A stretch of DNA of 64,000 nucleotides from Flavihumibacter stibioxidans. Its GTDB lineage: Bacteria; Bacteroidota; Bacteroidia; Chitinophagales; Chitinophagaceae. Positions 53,935-62,582 of this stretch are shown here, in pieces; within the stretch, counting starts at the first letter, position 1, and each line of letters starts with the position of its first letter. The stretch is taken from assembly GCF_014332695.1 (NCBI RefSeq), contig NZ_MBUA01000001.1, positions 806,001 through 870,000 of the forward strand, given 5' to 3'. The notes beneath the pieces were generated by a model. It searched no databases, had not been told where the DNA came from, and saw nothing but the letters and a program-made list of their open reading frames with translations. A program made the position numbers and the translations under genes.

Positions 53935-55674
53935 ATGGGTGATCTCCAGATAAAAAAACAGCCGAAAAATTACGATGCAGTTATTGTAGGCTCAGGAGCA
54001 GGCGGAGGGATGGCTGCTTATGTTTTAGCTAAAGCGGGACTGAAAGTTTGCCTGCTGGAAGCCGGTCCCATGTACGATCCGGCAAAAAATGTAACACAGC
54101 TCAAAAACCCGTGGGAATCACCGCGCAGAGGTGCCAGCACCAGGTTCAGACCTTTTGGTGATTTTGATGCCTGCTACTGGGGCTGGGAAATTGATGGAGA
54201 ACCATACACCAAGGCTGCGGGTACGCAGTGGGACTGGTGGCGGGCGCGGATGCTCGGCGGCAGAACCAACCACTGGGGAAGGATATCCCTTCGTTTTGGC
54301 CCCAAAGATTTCAAGAGAAGAAGCATTGACGGTCTCGGTGAAGACTGGCCTATCTCCTACGATGATATCAAACCCTTTTACGACAAGGTGGACCAGTTAA
54401 TCGGCGTATTCGGCACCAATGAAGGATTGGAGAATGATCCCGATGGAATTTTCCTCCCGCCGCCAAAACCCCGCCTTCACGAATTGGTTGTTAAGAACGG
54501 AGCAACCAAGGCTGGAGTTAAAGTAATCCCTTCCCGTATGTCGATGCTGACAAAACCAATCAACGACAAACGCGGTTCCTGTTTTTATTGCGGCCAGTGT
54601 AACCGGGGCTGCCAGGTTTATGCCGATTTCTCTTCCTCTTCCGTATTAATCAAGCCGGCCATCGAAACAGGTAATATAGACGTTGTGGCCAATGCTATGG
54701 CACGTGAAGTGCTCACCAATAAAGAAGGACTGGCCACCGGTGTTTCCTATGTCAATAAGGACGACATGATGGAATACCAGGTAAATGGTAAAGTGGTGAT
54801 ACTGGCTGCCAGCGCCTGCGAAAGTTCCCGACTGATGCTCAATTCCAAATCAGACCGACATCCGAACGGCCTGGCCAATTCCAGCGATGTAGTGGGAAGA
54901 TACCTGCACGATTCTACCGGTGCTGATATGGGGGGATTCCTCCCACAACTCCTGGGCCGCAAGCGATATAATGAGGATGGTGTAGGCGGAATGCATGTGT
55001 ATTCTCCCTGGTGGCTGGATAACAAGAAACTTGATTTCCCGCGTGGTTATCATATTGAATACTGGGGAGGTATGAGCCAGCCTGCTTATGGCTTCGGCGG
55101 AGGTATCCAGTTCATGAACGGCAAATATGCAGTGAACGGCAAACAGAAGGAAGGCGGTGGATACGGTGCTTCCCTGAAAGAAGATTATCGCTTCTTTTAT
55201 GGTGCCAGCGTGGGTATGGCAGGACGGGGTGAGGCTGTTGCATACCGTCACAACAATTGTGAGATCGACCCTAATGTAGTGGATAAATATGGTATCCCGG
55301 TGCTGAAGTTCAACGTGAAGTGGAGCGAACACGAGATCAACCAGGCCAAACACATGAAGGAAACTTTCAGGGAAATCATGCATGAAATGGGCGCGGTGAT
55401 TACCTGGGGAGGAGACGACGGTCCTGAGAATAATTACGGTTTACATGCCCCCGGCAAGATCATCCATGAAGCTGGTACTGCCCGGATGGGCAACAACCCC
55501 AAAGACTCGGCACTGAACAAATGGAACCAGGCCCATGATTGCAAAAACCTGTTTGTGGTGGATGGCGCCCCATTTGTATCGCAGGCTGACAAAAACATCA
55601 CCTGGACCATCCTCGCCTTGTCGATGAGGGCAAGCGAATACATCATCGACGAGTTGAAGAAACAAAATATCTAA
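53935..55674 (+). CDS. GMC family FAD-dependent oxidoreductase (copy 3)
   Basis: A 579-residue flavoenzyme, more distant from the other two. IVGSGAGGGMAAYVLAKAG is the FAD loop, WWRARMLGGRTNHWGRISLRF is the GMC signature and the C-terminus has IHEAGTARMG...NITWTILALSMRAS, where the second active-site Asn is kept but Pro is replaced by Ile. Four cysteines (216, 219, 222, 226; C-x2-C-x2-C-x3-C) contain the C-x5-C-x3-C pattern of a [3Fe-4S] site plus one extra Cys. It is followed by a small subunit gene of the gluconate 2-dehydrogenase type (17 bp gap), so it is the first gene of the plus-strand operon. Confidence 0.92.
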   Translation: MGDLQIKKQPKNYDAVIVGSGAGGGMAAYVLAKAGLKVCLLEAGPMYDPAKNVTQLKNPWESPRRGASTRFRPFGDFDACYWGWEIDGEPYTKAAGTQWDWWRARMLGGRTNHWGRISLRFGPKDFKRRSIDGLGEDWPISYDDIKPFYDKVDQLIGVFGTNEGLENDPDGIFLPPPKPRLHELVVKNGATKAGVKVIPSRMSMLTKPINDKRGSCFYCGQCNRGCQVYADFSSSSVLIKPAIETGNIDVVANAMAREVLTNKEGLATGVSYVNKDDMMEYQVNGKVVILAASACESSRLMLNSKSDRHPNGLANSSDVVGRYLHDSTGADMGGFLPQLLGRKRYNEDGVGGMHVYSPWWLDNKKLDFPRGYHIEYWGGMSQPAYGFGGGIQFMNGKYAVNGKQKEGGGYGASLKEDYRFFYGASVGMAGRGEAVAYRHNNCEIDPNVVDKYGIPVLKFNVKWSEHEINQAKHMKETFREIMHEMGAVITWGGDDGPENNYGLHAPGKIIHEAGTARMGNNPKDSALNKWNQAHDCKNLFVVDGAPFVSQADKNITWTILALSMRASEYIIDELKKQNI

Positions 55675-55691
55675 CCTTTCATCCCTGTTAT

Positions 55692-56357
55692 ATGGACAGA
55701 AGAAAATCGATAAAGGCCCTGGCACTTGGTACCATTTCCGCAGGAATCCTGCTGGATGCCTGCAAGGAAACCGACAAGAAAACGGAATCGCCGAAATCTT
55801 CAGAACCCGCGGCCGGCAAACTCGACCGGATGAAGGAAGAAGAGGACCATTTCAAGAAAGTAAGTTCAGAGAGGTTTTTTACCGATCATGAACTGGCAAC
55901 CATCACCATACTTGCAGATATCATAATTCCGGCAGATGAAGTAAGCGGAAGCGCATCTGATGCAAAAGTCGCAGATTTCATTGAGTTCATCGTCAAGGAT
56001 ATGCCTGACCACCAAACCCCTATGCGGGGCGGATTAAGATGGCTAGACCTGCAATGTTTCAAGCAGTTCGAAAAATCGTTTAAGGATTGCAGTGAGCAGG
56101 AGCGGATTAAAATGGTTGACCAGATCGCATATCCTGCGAAAGCAAAACCCAATATGAAACAGGGTGTTGCTTTTTTCAACCTGATGCGTGATCTTACTGC
56201 CTCTGGTTTTTACACTTCAGAAATCGGTGTGAAGGATATTGGCTATGCAGGTAATAAACCTAACCAGTGGAATGGCGTACCCGATGAAGTTCTGAAACAA
56301 TACAACCTGGCTTATACTGAAAAGGAATTAAAGGAGTGTATCAGCTATAACAAATAA
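55692..56357 (+). CDS. Gluconate 2-dehydrogenase subunit 3 family lipoprotein (second copy)
   Basis: A 221-residue small subunit with twin-arginine-type DRRKSIKAL, a hydrophobic stretch and a lipobox (LDAC, Cys24), then an acidic/Lys spacer and the family core FTDHELATITILADIIIPADEVSGSASDAKVADFIEFI, GVKDIGYAG and a Trp-Asn-Gly end. It probably exports and anchors GMC copy 3. It is 17 bp from that gene and 12 bp from the following Gfo/Idh gene. Confidence 0.9.
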   Translation: MDRRKSIKALALGTISAGILLDACKETDKKTESPKSSEPAAGKLDRMKEEEDHFKKVSSERFFTDHELATITILADIIIPADEVSGSASDAKVADFIEFIVKDMPDHQTPMRGGLRWLDLQCFKQFEKSFKDCSEQERIKMVDQIAYPAKAKPNMKQGVAFFNLMRDLTASGFYTSEIGVKDIGYAGNKPNQWNGVPDEVLKQYNLAYTEKELKECISYNK

Positions 56358-56369
56358 ACAGTTCAGGCA

Positions 56370-57533
56370 ATGGGCAGAAAACTCAGGATGGGAATGATTG
56401 GCGGTGGCAGGGATGCTTTTATCGGTGGTGTTCACCGGATTGCCGCCTTCATTGATGGCGAAATTGAAATGGTATGCGGTGCTTTCAGCAGCAATCCCGA
56501 AAAATCAAAATTAAGCGGCGAGGAACTGAAGCTTTCTGCCGACAGGGTTTACGGATCTTTTGAGGAAATGATCCTGAAGGAAAAAGAATTGCCGGCGGAT
56601 AAAAAAATGGACTTTGTAAGTATTGTTACTCCCAACCACCTGCACTTTGCCCCCGCGAAAATGGCTATGGAGCACGGTTTTCATGTAGTGCTCGACAAAC
56701 CCGCCACATTTACGCTGGCAGAGGCGATAGAACTTAAAGAAGTCATTGACCGCACCGGTGCTTTATTCTGCCTTACACATACCTATACCGGATACCCGAT
56801 GATCAAGGAGGCAAAACACCTTATTGCCACAGGAAAAATCGGAAAGGTGCGAAAGGTTTTTGTGGAATACCCACAGGGATGGTTAACCGAATTCAGGGAA
56901 GGCAGCAATTACAAGCAGGCTGCATGGCGCACTGACCCGAAAAGAAGCGGGATTTCAGGTTGCATGGGTGATATTGGCACCCACGCATTCAACATGGCTG
57001 AATATGTCAGTGGGCTTCAGGTACAATCTATCTGCGCGGACCTTCATATTGTGGTACCGGGACGTCTTCTTGATGATGATGGTGCCGTACTGTTAAAATT
57101 TGAGCATGGCGCAACAGGTTTTTTATACGCCACACAGGTAGCTGCCGGTGAGGAGAACAATTTAAAGATCAGGGTATATGGAGAACTGGGCGGTATTGAA
57201 TGGCAACAGGAAGATGCCAATACCCTGCAGGTAAAATGGCTGCATGAGCCTACACAGATACTGAGGGCAGGAACGCCTTACCTGAGTGCTAATGCCCGTT
57301 TTGGAACCCGCACTCCCCCTGGTCATCCCGAAGGATATCTCGAAGCTTTTGCCAACCTCTACCGCAATTTTGCACTCACTCTCCAGGCCCGTCTGTCGGG
57401 TGATGCGCCGCGTCCGGAATGGCTCGATTTCCCCGGAATCGAAGCAGGCATCCGTGGAATGGCATTTATTGAAAACGTGATTGCAAGCAGTAAAAGCGAA
57501 CTGAAATGGACCCCGTTTGATCCGGGAAGTTAG
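56370..57533 (+). CDS. Gfo/Idh/MocA family oxidoreductase
   Basis: A 387-residue NAD(P)-dependent sugar oxidoreductase. The Rossmann start MGRKLRMGMIGGGRDAFIG, VSIVTPNHLHFAPAKMAMEHGFHVVLDKP (the DKP/EKP motif with the catalytic Lys) and the CMGDIGTHAFNMAEYV histidine site are family features. No export signal, hence cytoplasmic. Relatives interconvert sugars and 3-keto sugars or reduce 3-ketoglucose; a role in reducing keto products of the cluster is inferred. Confidence 0.9.
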   Translation: MGRKLRMGMIGGGRDAFIGGVHRIAAFIDGEIEMVCGAFSSNPEKSKLSGEELKLSADRVYGSFEEMILKEKELPADKKMDFVSIVTPNHLHFAPAKMAMEHGFHVVLDKPATFTLAEAIELKEVIDRTGALFCLTHTYTGYPMIKEAKHLIATGKIGKVRKVFVEYPQGWLTEFREGSNYKQAAWRTDPKRSGISGCMGDIGTHAFNMAEYVSGLQVQSICADLHIVVPGRLLDDDGAVLLKFEHGATGFLYATQVAAGEENNLKIRVYGELGGIEWQQEDANTLQVKWLHEPTQILRAGTPYLSANARFGTRTPPGHPEGYLEAFANLYRNFALTLQARLSGDAPRPEWLDFPGIEAGIRGMAFIENVIASSKSELKWTPFDPGS

Positions 57534-57599
57534 CATTCAGCGCGAAGAATTTAATTCCCGGACACAAACAACAATCCGCAAACACCAAACTAATTTGAA

Positions 57600-58655
57600 A
57601 TGACAACCTTAAAAGGACCCGGTATTTTTCTCGCCCAGTTTATGGGAGATAATGCGCCTTTCAACAACCTCAGGTCTATCTGCCTTTGGGCCGAATCTTT
57701 GGGCTTCAGGGGAGTTCAGATACCTACCTGGGACAGTCGCTGTATTGACCTGCAGAAAGCTGCTGAAAGCAAGACCTATGCTGATGAAATAAAAGGTATT
57801 ATCGAAGAATGCGGTATGCAGATTACGGAGTTGTCTACCCACCTGCAGGGCCAGCTGGTAGCGGTTCATCCTGCATATAATGAACTCTTTGATGGCTTTG
57901 CGCCCGAGTCTGTCAGGGGCAATGCGGCAGCCCGTACCGAATGGGCGGTTCAACAATTAAAATATGCCGCACAGGCATCGCGTAACCTGGGGCTCAATGC
58001 ACACGCGACTTTCAGCGGATCCCTGCTTTGGCACACCGTTTATCCCTGGCCGCAGCGTCCGGCCGGACTGGTGGAAACTGGCTTCCGTGAACTGGCTAAA
58101 AGATGGAAACCCATTCTCGATGTATATGAAGAGAACGGGGTTGACCTTTGTTATGAAATCCATCCAGGTGAAGACCTGCATGATGGCATCTCCTATGAAT
58201 TGTTCCTGAAGGAAGTGAACAATCATGCAAGGGCCTGCCTGTTGTATGATCCGTCCCATTTCGTATTGCAATGCCTCGACTACCTGGAATATATTGATAT
58301 CTACCATGAAAGGATCAGGATGTTCCATGTGAAGGATGCTGAGTTCAATCCAAGCGGACGCCAGGGCGTATATGGAGGCTACCAGAGCTGGATCAACCGC
58401 GCCGGCAGATTCCGTTCCCTGGGAGATGGCCAGGTGGATTTCGGTTCAGTTTTCAGCAAACTCGCTGCCTATGATTACAAAGGCTGGGCCGTGATGGAAT
58501 GGGAATGCTGTCTTAAACATCCTGAAGATGGTGCAAAAGAAGGTGCTATCTTTATTCAGGATCATATCATCAGGGTAACCGAAAAAGCATTTGATGATTT
58601 TGCCGGTACCGGATCTGATGAAAATTTCAATAAAAAGATTTTAGGAATTCAATAA
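57600..58655 (+). CDS. Sugar phosphate isomerase/epimerase-type TIM-barrel enzyme
   Basis: A 351-residue AP-endonuclease-2-like TIM barrel. Metal-site motifs are visible: ITELSTHLQGQLV, CYEIHPGEDLHDG, LYDPSHFVLQ, FHVKDAEFNPSGRQ and VMEWECC. No signal peptide is present. It is longer than ordinary isomerases and resembles enzymes that act on 3-keto-glycosides or sugar acids in Bacteroidota and soil bacteria. It stands 66 bp after the Gfo/Idh gene and ten bases before the cytochrome gene. Confidence 0.88.
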   Translation: MTTLKGPGIFLAQFMGDNAPFNNLRSICLWAESLGFRGVQIPTWDSRCIDLQKAAESKTYADEIKGIIEECGMQITELSTHLQGQLVAVHPAYNELFDGFAPESVRGNAAARTEWAVQQLKYAAQASRNLGLNAHATFSGSLLWHTVYPWPQRPAGLVETGFRELAKRWKPILDVYEENGVDLCYEIHPGEDLHDGISYELFLKEVNNHARACLLYDPSHFVLQCLDYLEYIDIYHERIRMFHVKDAEFNPSGRQGVYGGYQSWINRAGRFRSLGDGQVDFGSVFSKLAAYDYKGWAVMEWECCLKHPEDGAKEGAIFIQDHIIRVTEKAFDDFAGTGSDENFNKKILGIQ

Positions 58656-58665
58656 ACAAACAACA

Positions 58666-59067
58666 ATGAAAAAGTACTTCATTCTGGCGGGTATCAGCGC
58701 CTTTGCATTTGCATGCGGAAATTCAGCTACTGAAAACAAAGCCGGGGAAACTGCGGCCGCAACAACAGAACAGACTGCACCTGCTGCTGCAGAACCCTCT
58801 GCCAACGAAGAGAAAGGCATCGAACTCATCGCAGGCAATGACTGTCTTACCTGTCATAAAGTAAATGAAAAATCTATCGGTCCTTCTTATACAGATGTTG
58901 CCAACAAATACAATGCAGACGATGCTACAATTGCAGATCTGGCAGGTAAGATCATCAAAGGAGGAAGCGGTGTTTGGGGAGAAGTTCCCATGACAGCACA
59001 TCCTCAGTTGTCTGAAGATGATGCCAAAATCATGGTGAAATACATCCTCTCACTGAAAAATCAATAA
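58666..59067 (+). CDS. Monoheme cytochrome c lipoprotein (class I)
   Basis: A 133-residue protein: lipobox FACG with Cys17, an Ala/Thr/Glu-rich spacer (residues 20-45), then a c551-like domain with the heme motif CLTCH (Cys60, Cys63, His64) and the axial methionine candidate Met109 in WGEVPMTAHP. It would be a periplasmic, membrane-anchored one-electron carrier, the likely acceptor for the GMC dehydrogenases of the cluster. It is one base from the DUF1080 gene and ten from the isomerase gene. Confidence 0.92.
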   Translation: MKKYFILAGISAFAFACGNSATENKAGETAAATTEQTAPAAAEPSANEEKGIELIAGNDCLTCHKVNEKSIGPSYTDVANKYNADDATIADLAGKIIKGGSGVWGEVPMTAHPQLSEDDAKIMVKYILSLKNQ

Positions 59068-59068
59068 A

Positions 59069-59809
59069 ATGATAAAACAGACTGTAACAGTCTTTTCAAT
59101 TGCCCTCCTGACTATGTCTGCATGTAGTTCCACCCAAAAAACTCTGGGCGATAATATGCTCAGCAAACAGGAAAAGCAGGAAGGCTGGCAACTGCTCTTT
59201 GATGGCGTAAGCACCAAAGGCTGGCATACTTACGGTAAATCCGAGGTAGGGGCAGCCTGGCAGGTGAAGGATGGCACCATTTTCCTGGATGCAAGCAAAA
59301 AAGCAGGATGGCAAACCAGTGGTGGTGGCGATATCGTCACCAACGATGCGTTTGAGAATTACCATCTGAAACTGGAATGGAAAATTGCGCCCAACGGCAA
59401 CAGTGGAATCATTTTTAATGTACAGGACGATCGTGCCAGATATGAGCATGTGTGGCATACCGGAATGGAAATGCAGGTGCTCGATAATAATGGCCATCCT
59501 GATGCAAAGATCCACAAACACAGGGCCGGTGATTTGTACGACCTGATTGCCTCTTCGGTTGAAACCGTGAAACCGGTAGGAGAATGGAACCTTGCTGAGA
59601 TCATTCAGAACCAGGGCAAACTGGAACTGAAACTGAATGGTGCAACGATTGTAACCACTACCCTTTGGGATGAAGGCTGGAAAAATCTGCTGGCAAACAG
59701 CAAGTTTAAAAACATGCCTGATTTCGGACGCTTCAGAGGTGGCAATATTGCCCTGCAGGATCACGGCGATAATGTCTGGTACAGGAATATCAAAATTCGA
59801 AAACTCTGA
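59069..59809 (+). CDS. DUF1080 (3-keto-disaccharide hydrolase/lyase-like) lipoprotein
   Basis: A 246-residue lipoprotein (lipobox SACSS, Cys19) of the DUF1080 family, a concanavalin-like beta sandwich. The core is GWQLLFDGVSTKGWHTYG, WQVKDGTIFL, GDIVTNDAFENYHLKLEWKIAPNGNSGIIFNV, GMEMQVLDNNGHPDAKI and the final IALQDHGDNVWYRNIKIRKL. The family includes enzymes acting on 3-keto-glycosides in the periplasm. Its start is one base after the cytochrome stop. Confidence 0.92.
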   Translation: MIKQTVTVFSIALLTMSACSSTQKTLGDNMLSKQEKQEGWQLLFDGVSTKGWHTYGKSEVGAAWQVKDGTIFLDASKKAGWQTSGGGDIVTNDAFENYHLKLEWKIAPNGNSGIIFNVQDDRARYEHVWHTGMEMQVLDNNGHPDAKIHKHRAGDLYDLIASSVETVKPVGEWNLAEIIQNQGKLELKLNGATIVTTTLWDEGWKNLLANSKFKNMPDFGRFRGGNIALQDHGDNVWYRNIKIRKL

Positions 59810-59844
59810 TAATAAAGGCCGCATCAGCGGCCTTTACCGTTTAT

Positions 59845-60591
59845 ATGAAAAGAATAGTTTCCAGTTTACTTCTAATCTTTGCATTATCGGATGCCGGCAG
59901 TCAGCATTCGACCCGGCAATCTGTGGAATCATCCCCCCTTACCAAACCCGGGATTCTCTTATATTCAGCCACAAAAGGCTTCCGGCATTCATCCATACCG
60001 GATGGAATTGAAGCCATTCAAAAAATGGCAGTAGTACACAACTGGAAAATTACTGCAACAGAAGACAGCCTGTATTTCTCAACACATGACCTGCAGCAGT
60101 TTTCGGCTATTATTCTGCTGAATACTACAGGGAATATTTTTGACAGCAGCAGTGAGCGGGCCCTGCAGCAATATATCCGTTCCGGTGGTGGTCTTGCCGG
60201 TGTGCATGCGGCTACAGACTGCGAATATAACTGGCCCTGGTACAATCAATTGATCGGGGCCTATTTTGAGTCGCACCCCGCAATACAGACAGCTACCATC
60301 AGGGTAAAGGAAAAACACCCTTCAACCGCCCATTTGGAAGGCACCTGGGTCAGGAAGGACGAATGGTACAATTTCAAAAATCTCTCCCCGACCGTAAAAG
60401 TATTGCTGGAATTAGATGAAACAACCTATAAGGGAGGGAAAATGGGTACCAGCCATCCAGTTGGCTGGTACCAGGAATTTGAAGGTGGCAAAGTGTTTTA
60501 TACGGCTCTCGGACACACAAAAGAATCCTATACGGAACCCGCATTTCTGAAACATCTTGAGGGAGGAATCCTTTCAGTAATGAGGAAGTAA
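59845..60591 (+). CDS. ThuA domain protein, exported
   Basis: A 248-residue protein: a short signal peptide (1-19), then a class I glutamine amidotransferase-like ThuA fold with ILLYSATKGFRHSSIPDGI, RSGGGLAGVHAATDCEYNW, RKDEWYNF and HPVGWYQEFEGGKVFYTALGHT. ThuA proteins occur in trehalose and keto-glycoside pathways; the activity is not settled. It is the last gene of the plus-strand operon, 35 bp after DUF1080. Confidence 0.9.
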   Translation: MKRIVSSLLLIFALSDAGSQHSTRQSVESSPLTKPGILLYSATKGFRHSSIPDGIEAIQKMAVVHNWKITATEDSLYFSTHDLQQFSAIILLNTTGNIFDSSSERALQQYIRSGGGLAGVHAATDCEYNWPWYNQLIGAYFESHPAIQTATIRVKEKHPSTAHLEGTWVRKDEWYNFKNLSPTVKVLLELDETTYKGGKMGTSHPVGWYQEFEGGKVFYTALGHTKESYTEPAFLKHLEGGILSVMRK

Positions 60592-60646
60592 ACAGGATTA
60601 TGGGGCTGTTTTCACTCCATTCTATTCACTCGTCACCGCTCACACC
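60592..60646. other. Convergent spacer, no terminator seen
   Basis: 55 bp between the ThuA gene and the convergent TIM-barrel gene, pyrimidine-rich with irregular TCACTC/CTCACAC units. No stem-loop with a T-run is visible. Confidence 0.4.
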
Positions 60647-61528
60647 TCACAAAAGGTTTGCCTTGATATAAGCGATGCTCTTCTGGATACTGCCAATATG
60701 ATCCGGAACATAGTTGGTCTCATGCTCCAGGAAGAAATGTTTCATGCCTGAAGTCTTTGCGGCTTTAAAGATCCGCTTGTAATCAATGGTGCCATTTCCG
60801 ATTTCAGTATTCTGTGCACGGTTGGCCTTATCCATGTCTTTAACATGCCATAAAGGTACCCTGCCCTTCATTTTTCCAAACAGTTCCACAGGATCCACAC
60901 CCGCATAAACTGCCCAGAACAGGTCCAGCTCCCATTTTACAAGGTCCTTATCTGTTTCACTGGTCATGATATCAAAACCGGTTGTTCCGTCATAGGATTT
61001 GAACTCAAAATCGTGGTTATGGTAAACCAGCTGGAGACCTGCTTTTTTGCAGATAGTTCCGGCTTCATTGAGTCGGGCGGCAATTTTTTTGTAGTCATCC
61101 AGGCTGGCCCTTTTATCAGCCGGGAGGTAGGGAATGGTCAGGTATGGACTCTTCAGCTCCAATGCGGCACCGACCATTTCATCCAGTTCAGCTTTACCGG
61201 CCTCTGTACCTTCAAAAATAAACTTCCCGGGCATATAATGACCACTGGGAACTTTCAGTCCCAATGATGACATAAATGAGGCAAATTCCTTAATGGGAAT
61301 ACCAAAGAAGCCTCCTTTACCAAAGCCATACATTTCGACCTCGGTAAATCCGGAAGCGGCTACTTTTTCAATAGTACCCCGGGGGTCTTTCGCCACCAGT
61401 TCGCGAAGGGTGTACAACTGGATTCCGACATTTTTGTATTTTTTTGCGGCAAGCAAAAGGTCGGGCATCAATAACATCGCGGGAGTAATTAATCCCGCAT
61501 TTTTTAAAAAGGTTCTGCGTGTTGACAT
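60647..61528 (-). CDS. Sugar phosphate isomerase/epimerase-type TIM-barrel protein, Tat-exported
   Basis: A 293-residue protein with a twin-arginine signal (STRRTFLKNAGLITPAMLLMPDLLLAA) and a TIM barrel of the xylose isomerase-like group: VGIQLYTLRELVAKDP, SGFTEVEMYGFG, LVYHNHDFEFKSY (metal ligands), WELDLFWAVYAGVDPVELF, LWHVKDMDKA and the final FFLEHETNY. It is convergent with the ThuA operon and the third TIM-barrel enzyme of the cluster. Its own transcript seems to be separate. Confidence 0.9.
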   Translation of the reverse strand: MSTRRTFLKNAGLITPAMLLMPDLLLAAKKYKNVGIQLYTLRELVAKDPRGTIEKVAASGFTEVEMYGFGKGGFFGIPIKEFASFMSSLGLKVPSGHYMPGKFIFEGTEAGKAELDEMVGAALELKSPYLTIPYLPADKRASLDDYKKIAARLNEAGTICKKAGLQLVYHNHDFEFKSYDGTTGFDIMTSETDKDLVKWELDLFWAVYAGVDPVELFGKMKGRVPLWHVKDMDKANRAQNTEIGNGTIDYKRIFKAAKTSGMKHFFLEHETNYVPDHIGSIQKSIAYIKANLL

Positions 61529-61624
61529 ATGGTCAAGTTTGGAATGTTACTGCGTTGGGCGCAGATTGGTTTGGTTTATTTGTGTCAATTAGACACTCAA
61601 TTTACTAATTTAGTTCTTACCACG

Positions 61625-61660
61625 CTTAAAAAACAAAAGCCGGTCCTGAAAAGGACCGGC
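61625..61660 (-). terminator. Intrinsic terminator of rpsL-rpsG
   Basis: A 9 bp stem GCCGGTCCT (61639-61647) and AGGACCGGC (61652-61660) with a GAAA loop, followed on the minus strand by TTTTGTTTTTTAA. It starts 24 bp after the rpsG stop and shows that transcription is meant to end before the inserted gene block. Confidence 0.88.
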
Positions 61661-61683
61661 CTATAAAAAAGGTATAATATCAG

Positions 61684-62151
61684 TTAGATACGGAAGTGTG
61701 AGAATGCCTTGTTGGCTTCAGCCATACGGTGGGTATCTTCTTTCTTCTTGAAGGCTCCACCTTCACCCTTGGCCGCAGCAACGATCTCGTTAGCCAGCTT
61801 ATCAGCCATGCTACGACCGTTTCTTTCACGGCTGAAACGGATCAGCCACTTGATGCTGAGGGAAATCTTCCTGTCAGGACGAACCTCGGAAGGAATCTGG
61901 AAGGTAGCACCACCGATACGGCGGCTGCGCACTTCCACAGCTGGGGTTACATTCGAGATAGCTCTTTTCCAGATCTCATATCCGTCTTCACCGGTAATCT
62001 TGCTTACCTTATCAACTGCGTCGTAGAAGATCTCAAATGCTACACTCTTCTTGCCCTGCCACATGATATTGTTGACAAAACGTGTAACCAGTTTATCGTT
62101 ATACCTGGCATCGGGCGCCAGAGGTAATTTTTTGGCTTGTGCTTTCCTCAT
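61684..62151 (-). CDS. rpsG: 30S ribosomal protein S7
   Basis: 155 residues. [46 protein letters not shown] and [22 protein letters not shown] plus the C-terminal [41 protein letters not shown] are diagnostic S7 sequences. S7 nucleates assembly of the 30S head. It follows rpsL by 17 bp; fusA, its usual neighbour, is 15 kb away. Confidence 0.97.
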   Translation of the reverse strand: MRKAQAKKLPLAPDARYNDKLVTRFVNNIMWQGKKSVAFEIFYDAVDKVSKITGEDGYEIWKRAISNVTPAVEVRSRRIGGATFQIPSEVRPDRKISLSIKWLIRFSRERNGRSMADKLANEIVAAAKGEGGAFKKKEDTHRMAEANKAFSHFRI

Positions 62152-62168
62152 GGGAGAACTATTTTATA

Positions 62169-62558
62169 TTATTTTTTACCAGCTTGTTTTTTGTCTCTCT
62201 TGGTACCGTATTTAGAACGGCTCTGCTTTCTGTCTTTAACACCGGCAGTATCGAGGCTACCACGAACAATGTGGTAACGTACACCCGGAAGGTCCTTCAC
62301 ACGACCGCCGCGGATCAGTACGATTGAGTGCTCCTGCAGGTTGTGACCTTCACCCGGAATATAGGCGATAACCTCCACTTTGTTGGTCAAACGAACCTTA
62401 GCCACTTTACGCAGGGCTGAGTTTGGTTTTTTAGGGGTCGTGGTGTACACACGGGTACAAACACCGCGACGTTGAGGGCAGGCATCCAGCGCCCTGGACT
62501 TGCTTTTTGCCTTGATGATTTCTCTACCTTTTCTTACTAATTGCTGTATTGTAGGCAT
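62169..62558 (-). CDS. rpsL: 30S ribosomal protein S12
   Basis: 129 residues from ATG 62558 ([13 protein letters not shown]). The signature [18 protein letters not shown] and [30 protein letters not shown], where streptomycin-resistance mutations arise in other bacteria, is intact and looks wild type. The frame is open to 62612, but that start would lie inside the promoter. It begins the str-type operon with rpsG. Confidence 0.97.
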   Translation of the reverse strand: MPTIQQLVRKGREIIKAKSKSRALDACPQRRGVCTRVYTTTPKKPNSALRKVAKVRLTNKVEVIAYIPGEGHNLQEHSIVLIRGGRVKDLPGVRYHIVRGSLDTAGVKDRKQSRSKYGTKRDKKQAGKK

Positions 62559-62582
62559 TCTAACCTTTTTTATTTGGGACGG

